Shown here: positions 38,262 through 51,448 of the stretch, piece after piece
Layout: each line of letters opens with the position of its first letter
Numbering within the stretch: the first letter of the stretch is position 1
Assembly: GCA_032173965.1 (NCBI GenBank)
Contig: JAVUNC010000006.1
Location: 38,411,870-38,475,869 of the forward strand
Reading direction: 5' to 3'
Source: Sitta carolinensis
Taxonomy: Eukaryota; Chordata; Aves; Passeriformes; Sittidae
DNA: 64,000 nucleotides
Notes under the pieces: generated by a model
Database searches by the model: none
Seen by the model: only the letters and a program-made list of their open reading frames with translations
Told to the model about the DNA's origin: nothing
Position numbers and translations under genes: made by a program

Positions 38262-38395
38262 CATATAAAGACAAAAACAAAACAAAAAAAATCTAAGCCA
38301 ACAAAAACTGAAAACAATGAAAACCAACCAACCGAAAAAAACCTCCCTAAACCCCAAAAACCTAACAAAAAACCCACACCAAAACCGCAAAGGCA
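38262..38395 (+). repeat. A/C-rich low-complexity tract with strong strand asymmetry
   Basis: Over about 130 bases the plus strand is nearly all A and C (ACAAAAACAAAACAAAAAAAA, ACCAACCAACCG, ACCCCAAAAACC), with few G or T. It creates the Lys/Pro/Thr/Asn-rich middle of a 162-residue open frame (38142-38630). That frame I regard as non-genic. Confidence 0.85.
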
Positions 38396-38892
38396 ACTTC
38401 TGTTCCCTCAATTTCATTTAGTCACTTTAGATTTAAGTAGCATAACACCTTGCACAACCAGTCTGAGTCTACAAGATTTTGCTCGTTTTAAGTGTAGGCA
38501 ATCCTTCACTCTTCCTTACATACCAGCCCATATTTCCTTAATCTTAGGTATCAAAACAGAAAACACAGTTGAAATTTACTGTCTTCACTGTCATCACTAC
38601 GAGAGACCAAACCAAAATTTTCACTCTTGACAGATAAAACATGTTTGGCCAGAAACATCAGCTAGCTACTGGGTATTCATTAGAGCCTCAGAAGGTAAGA
38701 GTTTACCAAATCTAATATGCTAAAATAGCAGCAGAGCTTGGAAAAAGAAGCAAGTTTTCAGGTATCTAACTTTTTGCTGGCTATTAGCATTTTAACAGTA
38801 TGCTTTTGAAATAAACTTCTTGATCAATCACCAGGAGCCATGCTTGGTACTCATCAGAGCAGTCACAGAGCACACAAGTTTGTCTCCTTAAA

Positions 38893-38923
38893 ATCTTGCA
38901 GTTTAGTAACTAAACTGCAAGAT
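38893..38923. repeat. Perfect 31-base palindrome (15-base arms, 1-base centre)
   Basis: ATCTTGCAGTTTAGT is followed by a single A and then ACTAAACTGCAAGAT, its exact reverse complement. Symmetry stops at the bases outside (A at 38892, G at 38924). No transposon sequence is recognised around it. Confidence 0.97.
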
Positions 38924-41829
38924 GCAATCCAGCTTTTAAGAAGACACTAGTCTATAGTACCAGACTAGAGCTAGTCCAAAGTAACACTTCAGAAGAAAAA
39001 AGCCTGCAGTGAAGATCTCAGGTCCTTGATCCTAAATTTCATTCTTATAACCAACTCTCATGCTGGTTGTTATTGTAGACACAGCCTAGTCTTCTATGAC
39101 TAAATGGGGTCCATTTTGGTCTACCAAAGAGAGAAACGCACAGTTCTGAGCTTTTTGACCTCTCCTCAAAGATGACATTGTCCCTCACAAGTACTGGAAT
39201 GTCAGTGATGAGAAAAAATGCATTTATGGAAGCTCACCTATCCCAAGGCTCTCTAACCTTCCCCAAGGTCACACAATGGGAATGTAAAACCAAAAAGTAT
39301 CCAGAGCTAGTAATAGGGCATACAAATTATTCTGTAAATGACATGCAGCTTTTCTTGCTATTACTTCTTCTTGCCACCATGGAGGGATATCCTCCATTAG
39401 GAGAGATGGACGTAAGAGAACTTTATACAAGCAATCTGTTAAAAGTACCATGCCAGAAGAAAAGACAAGTGTAATGGTTGTTTAATCATTCTCACCATGA
39501 AGTGCCAATTCTTTAGTGTCTTATGACATTCATGAATGATGCAGAGGGCTGGCATGATGAATGCAGAGCAATTCCAACTGACAGATACTTTCAGAGAATT
39601 TATATCCTACCCACACTCCCAGGACAAAAGGGCTCTTGAGCTGAGTTATCATTTGTTCCACGAGAGGATTTACAGTCTTGCCAGCAACTCCTTTTACCTT
39701 ACTCTGTAAAGAGTTTATTTTGATATACTGATTGTGATCATTCAAGAACAACTGTATCTGAAGTCAGCAGGGGAGAGAAAAAGCAGAATGGTTCTGAATA
39801 ACTTGCTCACCTTGACCTGGGACTTCATTCCCCTCAGCCAGTTTGCTTTGTCTTTATATCAGTTCTTTCCCAGCATTCTCTACTATCTCATTGTATTATG
39901 TTACAAATGTAATATCACTCAAGGGAGACATGTAATCTCCCATGCCTGGCTGCCCTTCCTTCATGACTAAAGGTGAAGTTTAGCCACAAAAGCCATCCAC
40001 CATAGTCCTTTCTTATCATTTCACTAGAAAGCACCTCAGGATCACAGTTTTCACACCACCCTAGAGTGGACTCTGTCTTACAGTTACACATAGCAACAAC
40101 TCCTGCCATGAGATTCAGTGGCAAAGGAGCACCTGGACTTTATCCAGAAGAGCAGAGTGATACAGGCACACAATCTCAACAGTACTTAGAGACCAAGATA
40201 TTCCCACTGCCGTGATGAACACATCAGCAGCAGACATGTACAGCTTGAGGCAGTTTAGCTAATGCAACGCTTCTTGCCTCTGGCAGACGCTACCAGTAAG
40301 TTTTGTGAGTTGATATCCAGCCACTCTCTAAAAGTTTTTTCATCACTATTGTGTTCTGAGAAATTCAGCATTTACAATCTTGACTAAAATACATCATCGC
40401 TTAAGAGGCCCTGAGTCTGCGGCCTTCAGCCGCGCAAAGCAATAGCTTGTGTCACACAAGTGAGGATAATGAAAGGTCTGTGGGCTGATCACATCGATCT
40501 AATGACAGCAGCGATTTCCCTACACTTCATTTGGAAAGCTTAAGGTGACTTCAGGCAGAGAAGCAATAAGTTTCTATGAATATTGCAAATAATATCCATA
40601 ATATCGTTACAGAGAAGCATATTATCTTTTCTTGCCCATTTTAAATCATGCTTTAACACCACACTTTTGCACCTCTATACAGTATTTGATCTTAAATGCC
40701 CTGAAATGTCCCATTCTTAAAGGGGGCATACACAAACTAATAGGAGAAATTTAACTTGCTTGCCTTTGAAATGAATTGATCATTATACTAGAGGATAATG
40801 CATCACATCACCACACAGTGTTAAGGTAGACCAGTGAGAGGTGCTACCAAACACATACACTAGACATGTAGAAGGATCTTCCCAGAGCAGTGAGGGAACC
40901 ACATAGTATTTAATGGGTACTGTTAAGAAGTTCTAAAAAGATAAGTTTAATTAATAAGGCTGAAGAAATAACAAAAAATTGGTAGGCCATGTTCTCTTAA
41001 CCTCTTCTCCCACTGAGAAATTTTGATTAAAATGGATAAATATTTTCTTCACTCATATTTTAAGTGTGTATTAATCTCTACCTCTAAGCACTAAAGCTCA
41101 GTATTTTTGTTTCTGTCTCTACCACTTTATTGTGAACTGACAGCGTCATTCCCAATAAAGCATTTAATTACTACATCATTTATTTGGGAGACAACATAGG
41201 GAAGTGTTTCAGGCGCACTTTTCAGGGTGCCAAAGAAAATAACATTCTATATAAAGTTGATTTCTGTGCTCCTTAAAGGGGGGAAAAAATCTTACTCAAA
41301 TAACCTGGAAAAATAAATCCCAGTCTATCTTTTCTTTCTCTCCCATGTTGTAAATATAAACTATTGATTTATCTCTAGCTCTTTCATGCCTTTCACACAC
41401 TTCAATAATACAGAGGATTTGTTCCTCATCCTTTCATCTCCAGGCTTGGAATGCCTCTTAAGCCCTCTGTTAAGGGTCACTCATTCTTCCTTAAACTGCA
41501 GCTCTCACATCCTACAGAGCTCCACAGGTGACAGCTAGAGAGACATGCAAGTATCACATAATCACTCACCTCCTGACTTCTGTGGCAGGTGAGACAGAAA
41601 GACAAATTTTTTATAATTCCTAGTTATTTAAACTTTTGGTCATTTATGTTTGATCTTTTTTAAGCCTCCTTCTGAATGCAATGCAAAAACAGTAAAATAT
41701 GGATAAAAAGTAATTTCTAATCCAGCACCTTGCAGAAGGTTGAACTGGCAGCACTGTTCTATCAGTTCTATATTCCCATAGAAAGCAAGGAACATGTGGA
41801 CCTTCTCACTTCAAATGCTTAGAAACAAA
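38924..41829. other. Intron; one CpG-containing candidate element, no gene
   Basis: Mostly featureless. At 40395-40545 there is a less AT-rich interval with CpG sites and the small dyad GCGGC-CTTCA-GCCGC (see findings). Small open frames show no recognisable protein. Confidence 0.5.
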
Positions 41830-43060
41830 GAACCATTGGATAATTGGAAGGAAGAGGTAGAGATCATTTAGTTTCCCCTCTCTTCAAACTCAAAGCAAGG
41901 TCAATGAGAGAAAGTTACTTAGGAATTATTTCAGTTCAGTTTCAGAATATCTCGAAGAAAGGACATTCAACAACTACTTCATTGGCAACCACTTCCAGTG
42001 TTTTACTGTCCTACATTCTAAGTTAAAATTTTCTGTATTCCATCTTGATCCTGTTACTTCTCACAGTATTTCTGTGGATCTCCAAGATAAGTCTTATCTA
42101 TAAATTCTCAGTCTGTTAATTAAAGACAAACCATAGTTTCCTTTCTCTCTCCCCTTAGGGTTCAACAAACCATGTCCTCTCATAATTTCCAGCACTTTTA
42201 CCACTTTCGTAGCTTTCTGCCAAGTGAAGCCCAAATTTGAATGCAGTTCTCCAGATGCAGTCTCACAACTGACTAGAGGGTAAGAAGGCATTCCCTCAGC
42301 CAGATTACTGCATTCTTGCTAAGACAGATCACTATGTAATCGGCTCTCCGAACAAGCACACAATGCTGACACTAAGTCAAATGATTGAACACCTTTTCTA
42401 CGCATCTGCTTTCTTGCATTCAGTTGGAACACACCCTGTTGAACCTCTTGCACAGGAATTCTCCATCCTAGATGATTTGGCATTTTCTTTTGTCAAATTT
42501 CATAAGACTCATCATGATGACTCCATTTCTCCAACCTGTTGAGGTCCCTCCAAACTGCAGCTATCACTGGCTGTCCCAGTTTGGTAATTTGCAAACTTGC
42601 TAGGAGCACACCCAGTTTCATCACTCAGGTCATCAGCACGTACATTAAACAATATTGGTATCAGCAACAACCCCTGAGGGGCATCACTAGTCATAAGCTG
42701 CCTATGAATTTTCTGCCATTGAGCACAGCCCTTTCAACCAGCAAGTCAAGCCAACTTCCACCACCTAACCCATATCTCAAAGGTGGTATATAGAGATACT
42801 GCAGGAGACTGTATCAAAGCCTTGGTAGAAGTGAAAGTAAACATCTCCTATGCCCATTATCCACAGAACCAGTGTCATTGCAGAAGGCAATGAGTTTGGC
42901 CAAGCATAATTAGCCCACAGCAAATAGATAAGGGCTATTCCAAATTAGGTTTTCACCCTTTGTGTGCTTGCAGGTAGCTTCTAAGAAAATTTGCTCAGTA
43001 ATATTCCCAGGAAGTGGTGTTAGGCTGACTACGCTGTAATTCTCTAGTAGATGTAGAATT
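41830..43060 (-). mobile_element. CR1 LINE copy, 5'-truncated, with reverse-transcriptase remnant
   Basis: On the minus strand, reading from 43060 down to 41830, this holds degraded ORF2 and then the 3' tail. The best-preserved part (42694-42512) translates with APQGLLLIPILFNV, then a DLSDE segment and SKFANYQTG. These are the PQG and (F/Y)ADD regions of a CR1 reverse transcriptase. The second catalytic aspartate of the FADD motif is lost (FANY). The low-coordinate end carries the AACCATTGGATAATTGGAAG...AGATCATTTAG and CAACCACTTCCAGTGTTTTACTG blocks of the CR1 3' region in reverse. Frameshifts and stops make it inactive. It lies in the same orientation as NRXN3. Confidence 0.85.
42512..42694 (-). 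pseudogene. Reverse-transcriptase fragment of CR1 ORF2
   Basis: An open 60-residue window within the CR1 copy. It contains the recognisable PQG...LFN block and the catalytic-loop region with FANY in place of FADD. CR1 ORF2 normally encodes an endonuclease and reverse transcriptase of several hundred residues; only this fragment reads through. The apparent ATG start is incidental. It is a dead element sequence, not a host gene. Confidence 0.8.
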
Positions 43061-46000
43061 TACCATTCCCTATCCCCCAGTCATTAATAACATTTTGACT
43101 GTTTTGTTTGGTTTTGTTTTTCCCACCTATTTTCTCTCCAAGCATCTCACAATTTCTCACCGTATTTATTGAAGATCAAAGCTCCACAGTGTGATGTAGG
43201 CTCTTAGATCTTAATATTTCTTCTATCCTAGAAAGAATTTCCTCTCTTCACATATGCTGTCCTCAAGATTCCTGGTAAAAATAAATCTCCCCTTGTAAAA
43301 ACTCTGTCTCAGGACCTGCAAGCATTCCTTCACCTATTTAAGGGCCTGAAAACATAAAGAGAAGCTTCTGTTCCACTTACTTCATCAAAGAACAGGACCT
43401 GCTCCTGAGTTATGTGATTTTCTGTTTCATGAACACATCAAGTATGACCAGTGCTACATATATCATAACGTCCCATTTTCCTGCAAATCCAGAAAAGTGT
43501 TTTCCTTCTTGCGGAATGGGTCTAGACTCACAGTTCATTAATCTGATATTTTCTTCATTTTAGAAAAGTTAAATCAGCTCCCTCATGTTGTATACTTGGA
43601 GCTATAGGTCAGATCCGATTTAGGTATTCTGCTCCAAATCCAACTCCTAATTCTGCTCCTTTGCTCTAGAGAATGAGATTACTAAAGAATTCTTCCAGCT
43701 TTTCCATCAGTGAATGCTGCTATAAGATACTCATAAAGCCTATGGGAGCTGCAGTTTCTTCAGGGAAATCCTTCCAACATGTCATTCTGACAGTTACATC
43801 TTCCCTTCAGTACTGATAAATTGGAATGTGTTCAAAGAACAGAAAGCAAGTTCCAGGAAAAGCCAATTTTTTTATAGTCTCAGAGGTACAGGCTGATCCA
43901 TGGGCTCATTTCCCTTTGTTCAGAGGTTCACGGGTTATTTTGAAAGGTGGCTTCCATACAGTACTTTGAAGTACAATACACATCTGTTCATTAATTTAGT
44001 ACTTTTTGCATCCAATCCATTTCCATGTCACTTTTGCTAATTCTCAAAGTTATTTATATTTAAACAACAGCCTCTGGGTTTTATCTTCTCCACTGGATTC
44101 TCTCATAAGTCATAAAATGCTGAATTGATAAGCTGACAATAATTGCCACAACAAAACAGTAAGGTCACAAACATAAGCAAAAGAGAATGTCATTCTGACC
44201 TTGCAAGAAGCATAAATCTTGAATAATTTCTCTCAGGTGATATAATTCAAGTACATTTAGTTACAAAAGAAATCATGCTCATTGAACTAGTTCAAGGCAG
44301 TATCTGTTTGCATATTAATTTATATTCAAATATAATACCTTCTGTAATATATTGTATTGGGGAAATAATAGTGAAAACCAATCATTGGAAAACTGAAGTC
44401 ACTACCAGTGAAATTTTCCACTGTTACAGAATGTATCAGAACTTGTTCCACCACTCACATATTTCTGTGATAATATATTCCATGAGTAGGTGGGATGGAT
44501 CTTTCTTTTCAAGGCAATCCTCACATAACACAGTCAGAATTGTCTTAAACCACACAGAGTTGAGCAGAATTATAGACATTTCTATCCAGTTATTTTGGTA
44601 TTACACATAGTCTATCAGCAACCAGTTACTGTCATGGTAGAGCAAATGGAAATTGAAGACTTCTTAAGGCTTATATAGCAGCTAGACCTTCCAGCAGGAA
44701 AAAACTAGAAACCAAACAATGCAAAAGATGTAGAATCTTCTCTTCTGAAATACATCAAGTTATACATGATGAAGTTTAAGGCTGTCCTGTGCAAATTCAT
44801 TTGCCTGGGCCTATCTACAGATGAACTACAACAAGGAAGGGGTATAAATAATGTCTTACAGAGAAAAGAAGACAGACCACGTGTTAGTGGATACCAAAAT
44901 AACATTGCTACTTGTCCATTCATGAAAGACAAACCAACCCAGACACTGAGCAACTACAACCACTGAGCTCGGTCATCATAATACCTATGGCCTACATACA
45001 TACATTTCTGTATTGAGTCAGCAAGAACCAGGCAAAGAGCAGATCTGCCAGTCACTGGTAAAACGAGCTGATATCTCAAGAATAAATAACTATTAAGTAG
45101 GATACTTACTATTTGCCACCATCTTTGCAGATACACTGCACTTCTTTTCTATATGCAACACTACAAAACCAAGCTCTTTGGTGGGTAGAAAAGTACTACA
45201 TTTTTTCCTCACACCACTTAGGAACAATTTTGTATGAAAAAAAGAAACAAAATAAACATACTAAAAAATATCAGCATTAAAAAAAATAAATAGAAGTTTC
45301 AAAAATCTCACATGAGACTCTCATGACAGCAGTAACTATACATGCTTACCCAACTAACAACAACACAAGAGCCCCTTACCACTCCTGCCCTTTTAACAAT
45401 ATGCCAGCATCTTGTTAAATAAGTTTTCAGGAAAGCAAAAATTTCCATTGTTGCTCAGCTCTCATTTCCAGATGTGGAGATTTCCATCGCTAAGCACTAC
45501 ATAAATCAAGACATTGCATTTCAGCATGCTTTCTTATGGCAAACATACTGCTATTACTCTTTTTATTAGACAGGGAAAGGCTACAGAAGTTGTTTCCTTC
45601 AATTAAAGTGCAAAACTTGGTTTTACTTTTTCAGCAACAGTAGCATCACAGATTATTGTGCTCATGTTTATTTCTCCTTCCGGGCTGCCCTCCATATGCA
45701 GAAAAAAAAATAATTGCAATGTTTTCCCCTCCAGATCTTCTTCTATGACATACATTTCCAACAAGACCCATGAGAAGTGAATTATGAAATGACGAGTAAA
45801 GCAAGTAGCATTTAATCAGAAAGAAAAGTATTTGGAAGTTCCTAGTTACACATGTATACCATTTAAGGTCAGCTATTGATTAGACTCTCTAGAGACTACT
45901 GCAACACATGCTGAAGAAAAGTATTTCTGTTTAAAAGGACAACCAATCCAGCATTCTGAAATAAAATTATTCTTGCTTCCAGGCACACGACCCCATTACT

Positions 46001-46605
46001 GCAGCTCCCATTTTTCCTTTGCTATTCCTATGTTCCTTAGTAAATTCATTTGCATCCAGTTTGACATTACAGGAGATCCTGACATACAGAAACATCTTGT
46101 ATTTCCAATACATTATTAGAATTTAGTGATTTGTTTGTTCAGCACCAGTCCAAGGGTATTTAGATGTAATGGTGTATTTTCCCTGCCAGCACTATAAAAT
46201 AAGCTAGTCAAAACCAGCACATGTGTACCAATAACGTTGAAGCACAGACATCTTATATAATGTATGTATTTTTCTGAATTAACTTAAACTCGCTAAATCA
46301 ATCCATTTGCAATTTGAAAGGAAAACCAGACAGAAGTATTGGCTAACCTCATCCCTTTCTGCTCCAGTCTGAATTATCCACATCTAAAAGGACTGACTGA
46401 GGAAATGGAAAAAAGGCTATGTACTCCACACACAGCTTATCTAAGGAATGTGTTTCAAAGATTCCTATAGTGAAAAAGGAGATAAACTTCCTAAGTGGCA
46501 GCAAAAAGGAACAGCTAGGAGTAATGCAATGAAAATGGAAGTGAAAAAAAGGAAGAAACAAAGAAGTCAGCTGAATATCAAGGGCAACAAGAAATTAGTA
46601 GTGAT
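43061..46605. other. Intron without securely recognised features
   Basis: Region 43480-43990 has the composition of old repeat DNA (short blocks resembling CR1), but I could not align it convincingly. A-rich stretches lie near 45237-45295. Open frames such as the 111-residue one at 44275-44610 show no recognisable family. Confidence 0.5.
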
Positions 46606-46695
46606 TATAGAACCATTGAGGTTGGAAAATACTTCCAAGATGATTAAATCCAACCTTTTACTGAACAATGCCATAGCAGTAATGACAATGAGCTC
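46606..46695 (-). mobile_element. CR1 LINE 3' end fragment
   Basis: TATAGAACCATTGAGGTTGGAAAATACTTCCAAGATGATTAAATCCAACC is the reverse complement of a CR1 3' end (avian ATAGAATCATTGAGGTTGGAAAAGACCTC... form). Recognition fades after about 90 bases. Confidence 0.85.
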
Positions 46696-46959
46696 TCTCC
46701 AAGCTTTAATTTTCCCCTCTCCTAGTTCTGAAGCAGGCCTTCAAAGAACCATCCTCACTTCAAAGCCATAGTACCTAAGCACCCAATCAAATTTTCTAGA
46801 CATGTTTCCAGTGGACACACTAGAAAGCTGTGTTCCAGAAGTGCATATGGGTCCCAAAATCCCAGGTATAACACTACTGTTTCTGGTGACGAACATATAC
46901 TGCCGCATAACAACTGTAATTTTTACACAGAGCTTTTTACACAGCACCTTTCATATGTG

Positions 46960-47440
46960 TATTTAAAGTTCTTTTCAAGTGACAGTTTGAAGAACATCAT
47001 CAGCAATATTTATTTTTAATTTTCCTGCCATATGTCTGGGACCTTTAACCTGGGGACTTTTGTTTGATTTCAGTTTCACTGCTTTTTCTCTCTCCCTGCT
47101 GATGTCTGCCAGAGGCATCACCATAGTGACTAAAAAACCTCCTGAGAAGATAACAAACCCTCGAAGTTTTCCTTCAGAGCAGTTTCCAGCTGTTGCAAAC
47201 TTTCCCCATTTATCTCTTTACAGCCTCAATTAGAGCAATTGCATCTTGGAACCGATTTCCTCCTCCCTCCTACTGAAAATGCTCTGGTCCACCTGTCAAT
47301 TGGCATCCTTGCTTCATTACTTGCTGACAGCTCACAATACAGCTCCCTTCCCCTGGCAAATTACTCTTAATCAATTCCTCCTGCAACATTATCTCGTAGC
47401 TCTTCAACATACAGACACATGCTCTCGCACACTGGGAAGG
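46960..47440. other. Candidate conserved non-coding element
   Basis: This interval differs from its surroundings: evenly mixed composition, few simple runs, and clustered binding-site-like words. Examples are TCAATTAGAGCAATTG, CACCTGTCAATTGGC, TCTTAATCAATTCC and CATCACCATAGTGAC. The appearance resembles developmental enhancers, but conservation cannot be judged from one sequence. Weak open frames on both strands at 47246-47482 are not coding-like. Confidence 0.3.
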
Positions 47441-50400
47441 GGCTAACTGGGATGGCTGCTTCCCTGAGGAACTATGATACATAAGGAATTCAGTGCATGG
47501 AATATTTTCCTGAGCTTGCTGCTGGTGTTTTTATGAGACATTGGATGAGTTCCATAGTGTCACTCTCCCCTTCTATCTATACAGGGTGCTTAGAGAAAAG
47601 TTGATGGAAGAAAGCTTGATTACTCAGGATGAAAACAAAGAGCAAGTAAATAAACAGTATAAACACTGCACTGCATTATGATTGACTGCTTACCCACAAT
47701 AAACCCCATGATAATCTGTTTATTTTTGCTTAGTTGCCCTATCAGATAATGCTTTTGCTTTAATTCCAAATCCTCATCCCCCTTTCTTTACACCAATAAG
47801 ATAACACAACGAATACCATAGAAAGACAGCTACCCATTCTGTAACCAGGAACAAAAAGAGCCTTCACAACTTTGATGCACCATCTAGGGAACTTTAATCA
47901 CATCAAGTGAACCAGACTGCCTTATTCAGAGAAGACAGAAAAGATGAAAATCATCATGAAATGTGACCCCATACTACCAAAGATTATTACAACTTGTTCT
48001 TCTGACAGGTTGCTTGATTCCATTATTTCAATATTTCTTAATCCTGTTTTTTCTTGATGGTGCCATACTATTCACTAGACATCAGTCTATAAGTGCTTGA
48101 AGAGTTTTTATGCATATATTTCTATGTAAGTGTCTCCTTCATCTTTTAATAGTTTGTTAATGTAATAAAACACACTGAAAGTACCTGTGCATGTGGATTC
48201 AGCAAACTCATCAACCAACTGCTTCTAAATGATGCAGAGCACACAAGGGAACATTGCTGAGATTTTAAAGGTCTTTCTTTGCTAGCACATTTAAAACTGC
48301 TGAAATTTTCTCGGTTGACATGGCTCTGAATAAGGACATATGATTGGCAAATTTATCACTGGGAGAAGCCACACAGATTTTAAACTACACTGCCTCCAAC
48401 ACTGCTGCTACTGAGTCATGAATTTCTTGGGCTGAGAACTAAGTTCACCTTTGAATTGTTCTCACTCCTGGCCCTCCCAGGTGAGGCTGCCAAGAAGATG
48501 TGCAATCAGAGTCATGAGTGATAATGGGAACTGCCAAATGGATCCCAGATGCACCAGCTTCTGCCTCTGTTCTGCACAGACACAGCACTAAGCCTTTAAG
48601 GGCTAATGTAATGTCATGGAGCAGTGCTTGTTCAGCATCCTTATTATGTGCAGGGAAGCAGTTTTCCTCTTGCGCTACAGAGTGCAGAACTGAGGGCTGG
48701 ACACAAAGATCAGAATAAGGAACATTGTTCTCTTTGCCCATTTTTCCATATGGAAGAAATAAAAAGAAAGCCCATCAACTTACCTTAGAATAAGAAAATC
48801 TTTCTGGGCACTTTCATATAAATTGAACAAGCTGCAACTTCTAATTTTTTTTATTTATTTATTTTAAGTCCAGAAGGCATATGTTTGTGGGTATCAGTAA
48901 GCATGTGACAAGTGTAAGGGATTATTACAGGCTGACTGGATAAGCCATATGTCAGTCAAAGGTGGGGGAATCACATGCTTTGTACTAATATCCTCAGAGA
49001 CAGGAGCCTTTTTATGTTCATTTGAAATTCAAGGAAAAAGGAAATAATAAATTTGTTTTCAAATCTGTGCTGTCACACAAAGAAATGGAATACAACTACT
49101 ATAAGGGCAGTGAATGACTCCCAGCAATCTATAATAAAAACATGTTAAGAAAGAGAACCTGACCTTAAAATTTTAAAATGTCTTTTCTATCACTCCTTAT
49201 TACTTGGAAAACAATTATCAAGTGAACATGATAAATTCTTATAAACAAGATTTTTGAGACATACTACCACAAAACTAGCTCACAACAGACAATAATATTT
49301 TCAATTTCTTTTTGCTCTCTGCTTGCATTTAACTTCAGGCACCCAATATACCCCAAGGATACAAAGCCCAGCTCTGCACCAAACTAGCATGTCAACTCAG
49401 AGACCTTGCTCAGACACATTCTGTTGAAGTGAATTCCAAGAAAGGCTGTGAGGTCAGCTTTCCCTTTTTTGTTATTAAAAACCACTTGCATGATGCTGGT
49501 TTTATAAAATGTGATAATTTCCAATACAGACTCATAACAACACTGTCTAATTTAAGCGTATTTTTCTTTCTATGATTTCATAGTGCTTAGAAAGTATAAA
49601 TACTATTTGTATTTGACAGCCAGGGAAAAGCACCATAGCAGTCCACACTTCTGGAAGAGCCTGCAATTCCTAGTAAACTAAATCAAGAAGGGTAGTAGCA
49701 CAGCATCTCTGTCTACCTGTGATATACCAAGCCCCATAAAGTCAGTGAGACAGCACAGAAAAAAAATCAAGGATTCCAATAGGGTGATTCCCAAAGGTAG
49801 CCTAGGAGTCCATAAAGACAGGCTGAAATTTGACTGTGGAACTACATTACCCTGTTTCTGTTTTGTTTACGTTTAGAAACTCTACGATGAATTTATGAAA
49901 TTTACTGATAATTATTTTTGACCAACACATTTTCATGGAATGAGTTGCAGAGAAGAGTACCTAGTAATAAATAGTTAGGAGTGACAAGCACTGAAAATGA
50001 AAACATGGAAAACCACAATCATGCCTTCATTAAGTCTTATTCCTCCAAACATATGCAACAGGACATCTGCTGCTCTTTAACCTCTCTTAAAAGCAGTTAC
50101 ATATCACTGGGATGAAAAAAATTTCTCCTGACCTACCACTGGCACAAATGCAAACAAAGCTGATACAGCATTTTGATGTTTATGAGGTCTGTCTTTGTTT
50201 AAAACCAAGTAAAAGCATCATTTTTTAAGTGTTCAGTATAAATCAGAAGACAGAAACACAACAGAACCAAAAAATTTGACCTTAAAGATTCAGTAGGATC
50301 AAAATAACTGCTATGCAAACCCCTAACCTCTGCTCCCTACTGCTCAGACTGGGAGCCCAGAGGAGGTTTGCCACTGAGGGACTATATCTTACCACCAAGA

Positions 50401-51432
50401 TGCACATTATGTTATCCTACACGTGAATTCTCTCCGTAAGAATTAGCAGAAGCAACAAGCTACACAATAATTACAAAAATTACAGTAAAAAAAAAAAAGC
50501 CTACTGCTCAAGAGAAGAAAGGGTGTATACAAAAATGCATTGAACTGGAAACAATACCACAGAGCCCTGAAGCAGAATGGTCTAGAACATCTAATTAGCT
50601 ATTGCTGAATTCATTTTAACTTAAAGGTTTCCTTTTCGCCTCATTTGTAGAGATTTTCACAAAAGAACAACAAAAATTGTTTCCAAATCAAAACAGAAAG
50701 GTAATTTGTGGAATGTCTGTAAGAGACATAAAAGTCAAGCATCTGCACTATAACCCAAGTTGTCTGCATGGCATAGAAGAGGCTCAACCACTGTTTCTTG
50801 CCTTACTAGAAGCCTTACAAATACATCAGATAGTTTTGCCACTGTCCCACTGTCAGCCCAGAAAGGTTATCTAAATCCCACCTTCTTCCCAAAGATACAA
50901 ATAAAGACTACAGAACAGCAGAACAAAGACTTAGTTCAGAGAGACCTCTGAAAGTCAAAGGAAATATAACCCTGTATTTTTCACATGGGAAGAATAATCT
51001 TCTGTTGCTCAAGCATCTGTTTGTGAAATCTCTAAGATATGACAGGCCACTTCTGCACACATTGTCAGTTTAGAGAAAAATACAGCATGGAATAATTTCC
51101 ATCTGCAGAAAAAACTCACATTCTCACATTTATTATAAATGATCTAAAACTAAAACTAGCTCACAAATACAGTCATACTACTGTGTGCAGGAATCTTACC
51201 AGTAAAAACAGTAGAAAACATCATGTTCAGCCATTTGAACACAATAAATTCACACAGATTTAGCTCAGAAAATATCCAAGGTGCAGAAAAAGATGCACCA
51301 AAAGCATCACCCCTTTTGCTGCAAGTTTTATGTTACCATGCAAATATTTTCAATTTTGAAAATAAGTGTTCCTAAAGATCATTCACTTATGCTCTTCACT
51401 AGAAATGTAATTGTGGCATCACCTGTGGTTTT

Positions 51433-51448
51433 AAAAAAAAAAAAAAAA
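51433..51448 (+). repeat. Poly-A tract (16)
   Basis: Uninterrupted A run after GTGGTTTT. No retrocopy body recognised. Confidence 0.9.

Noticed and set aside
43480..43990. Possible additional CR1 or other ancient repeat
   Set aside because: A few words resemble CR1, but I could not follow a consistent order of blocks, so it is not annotated as an element.
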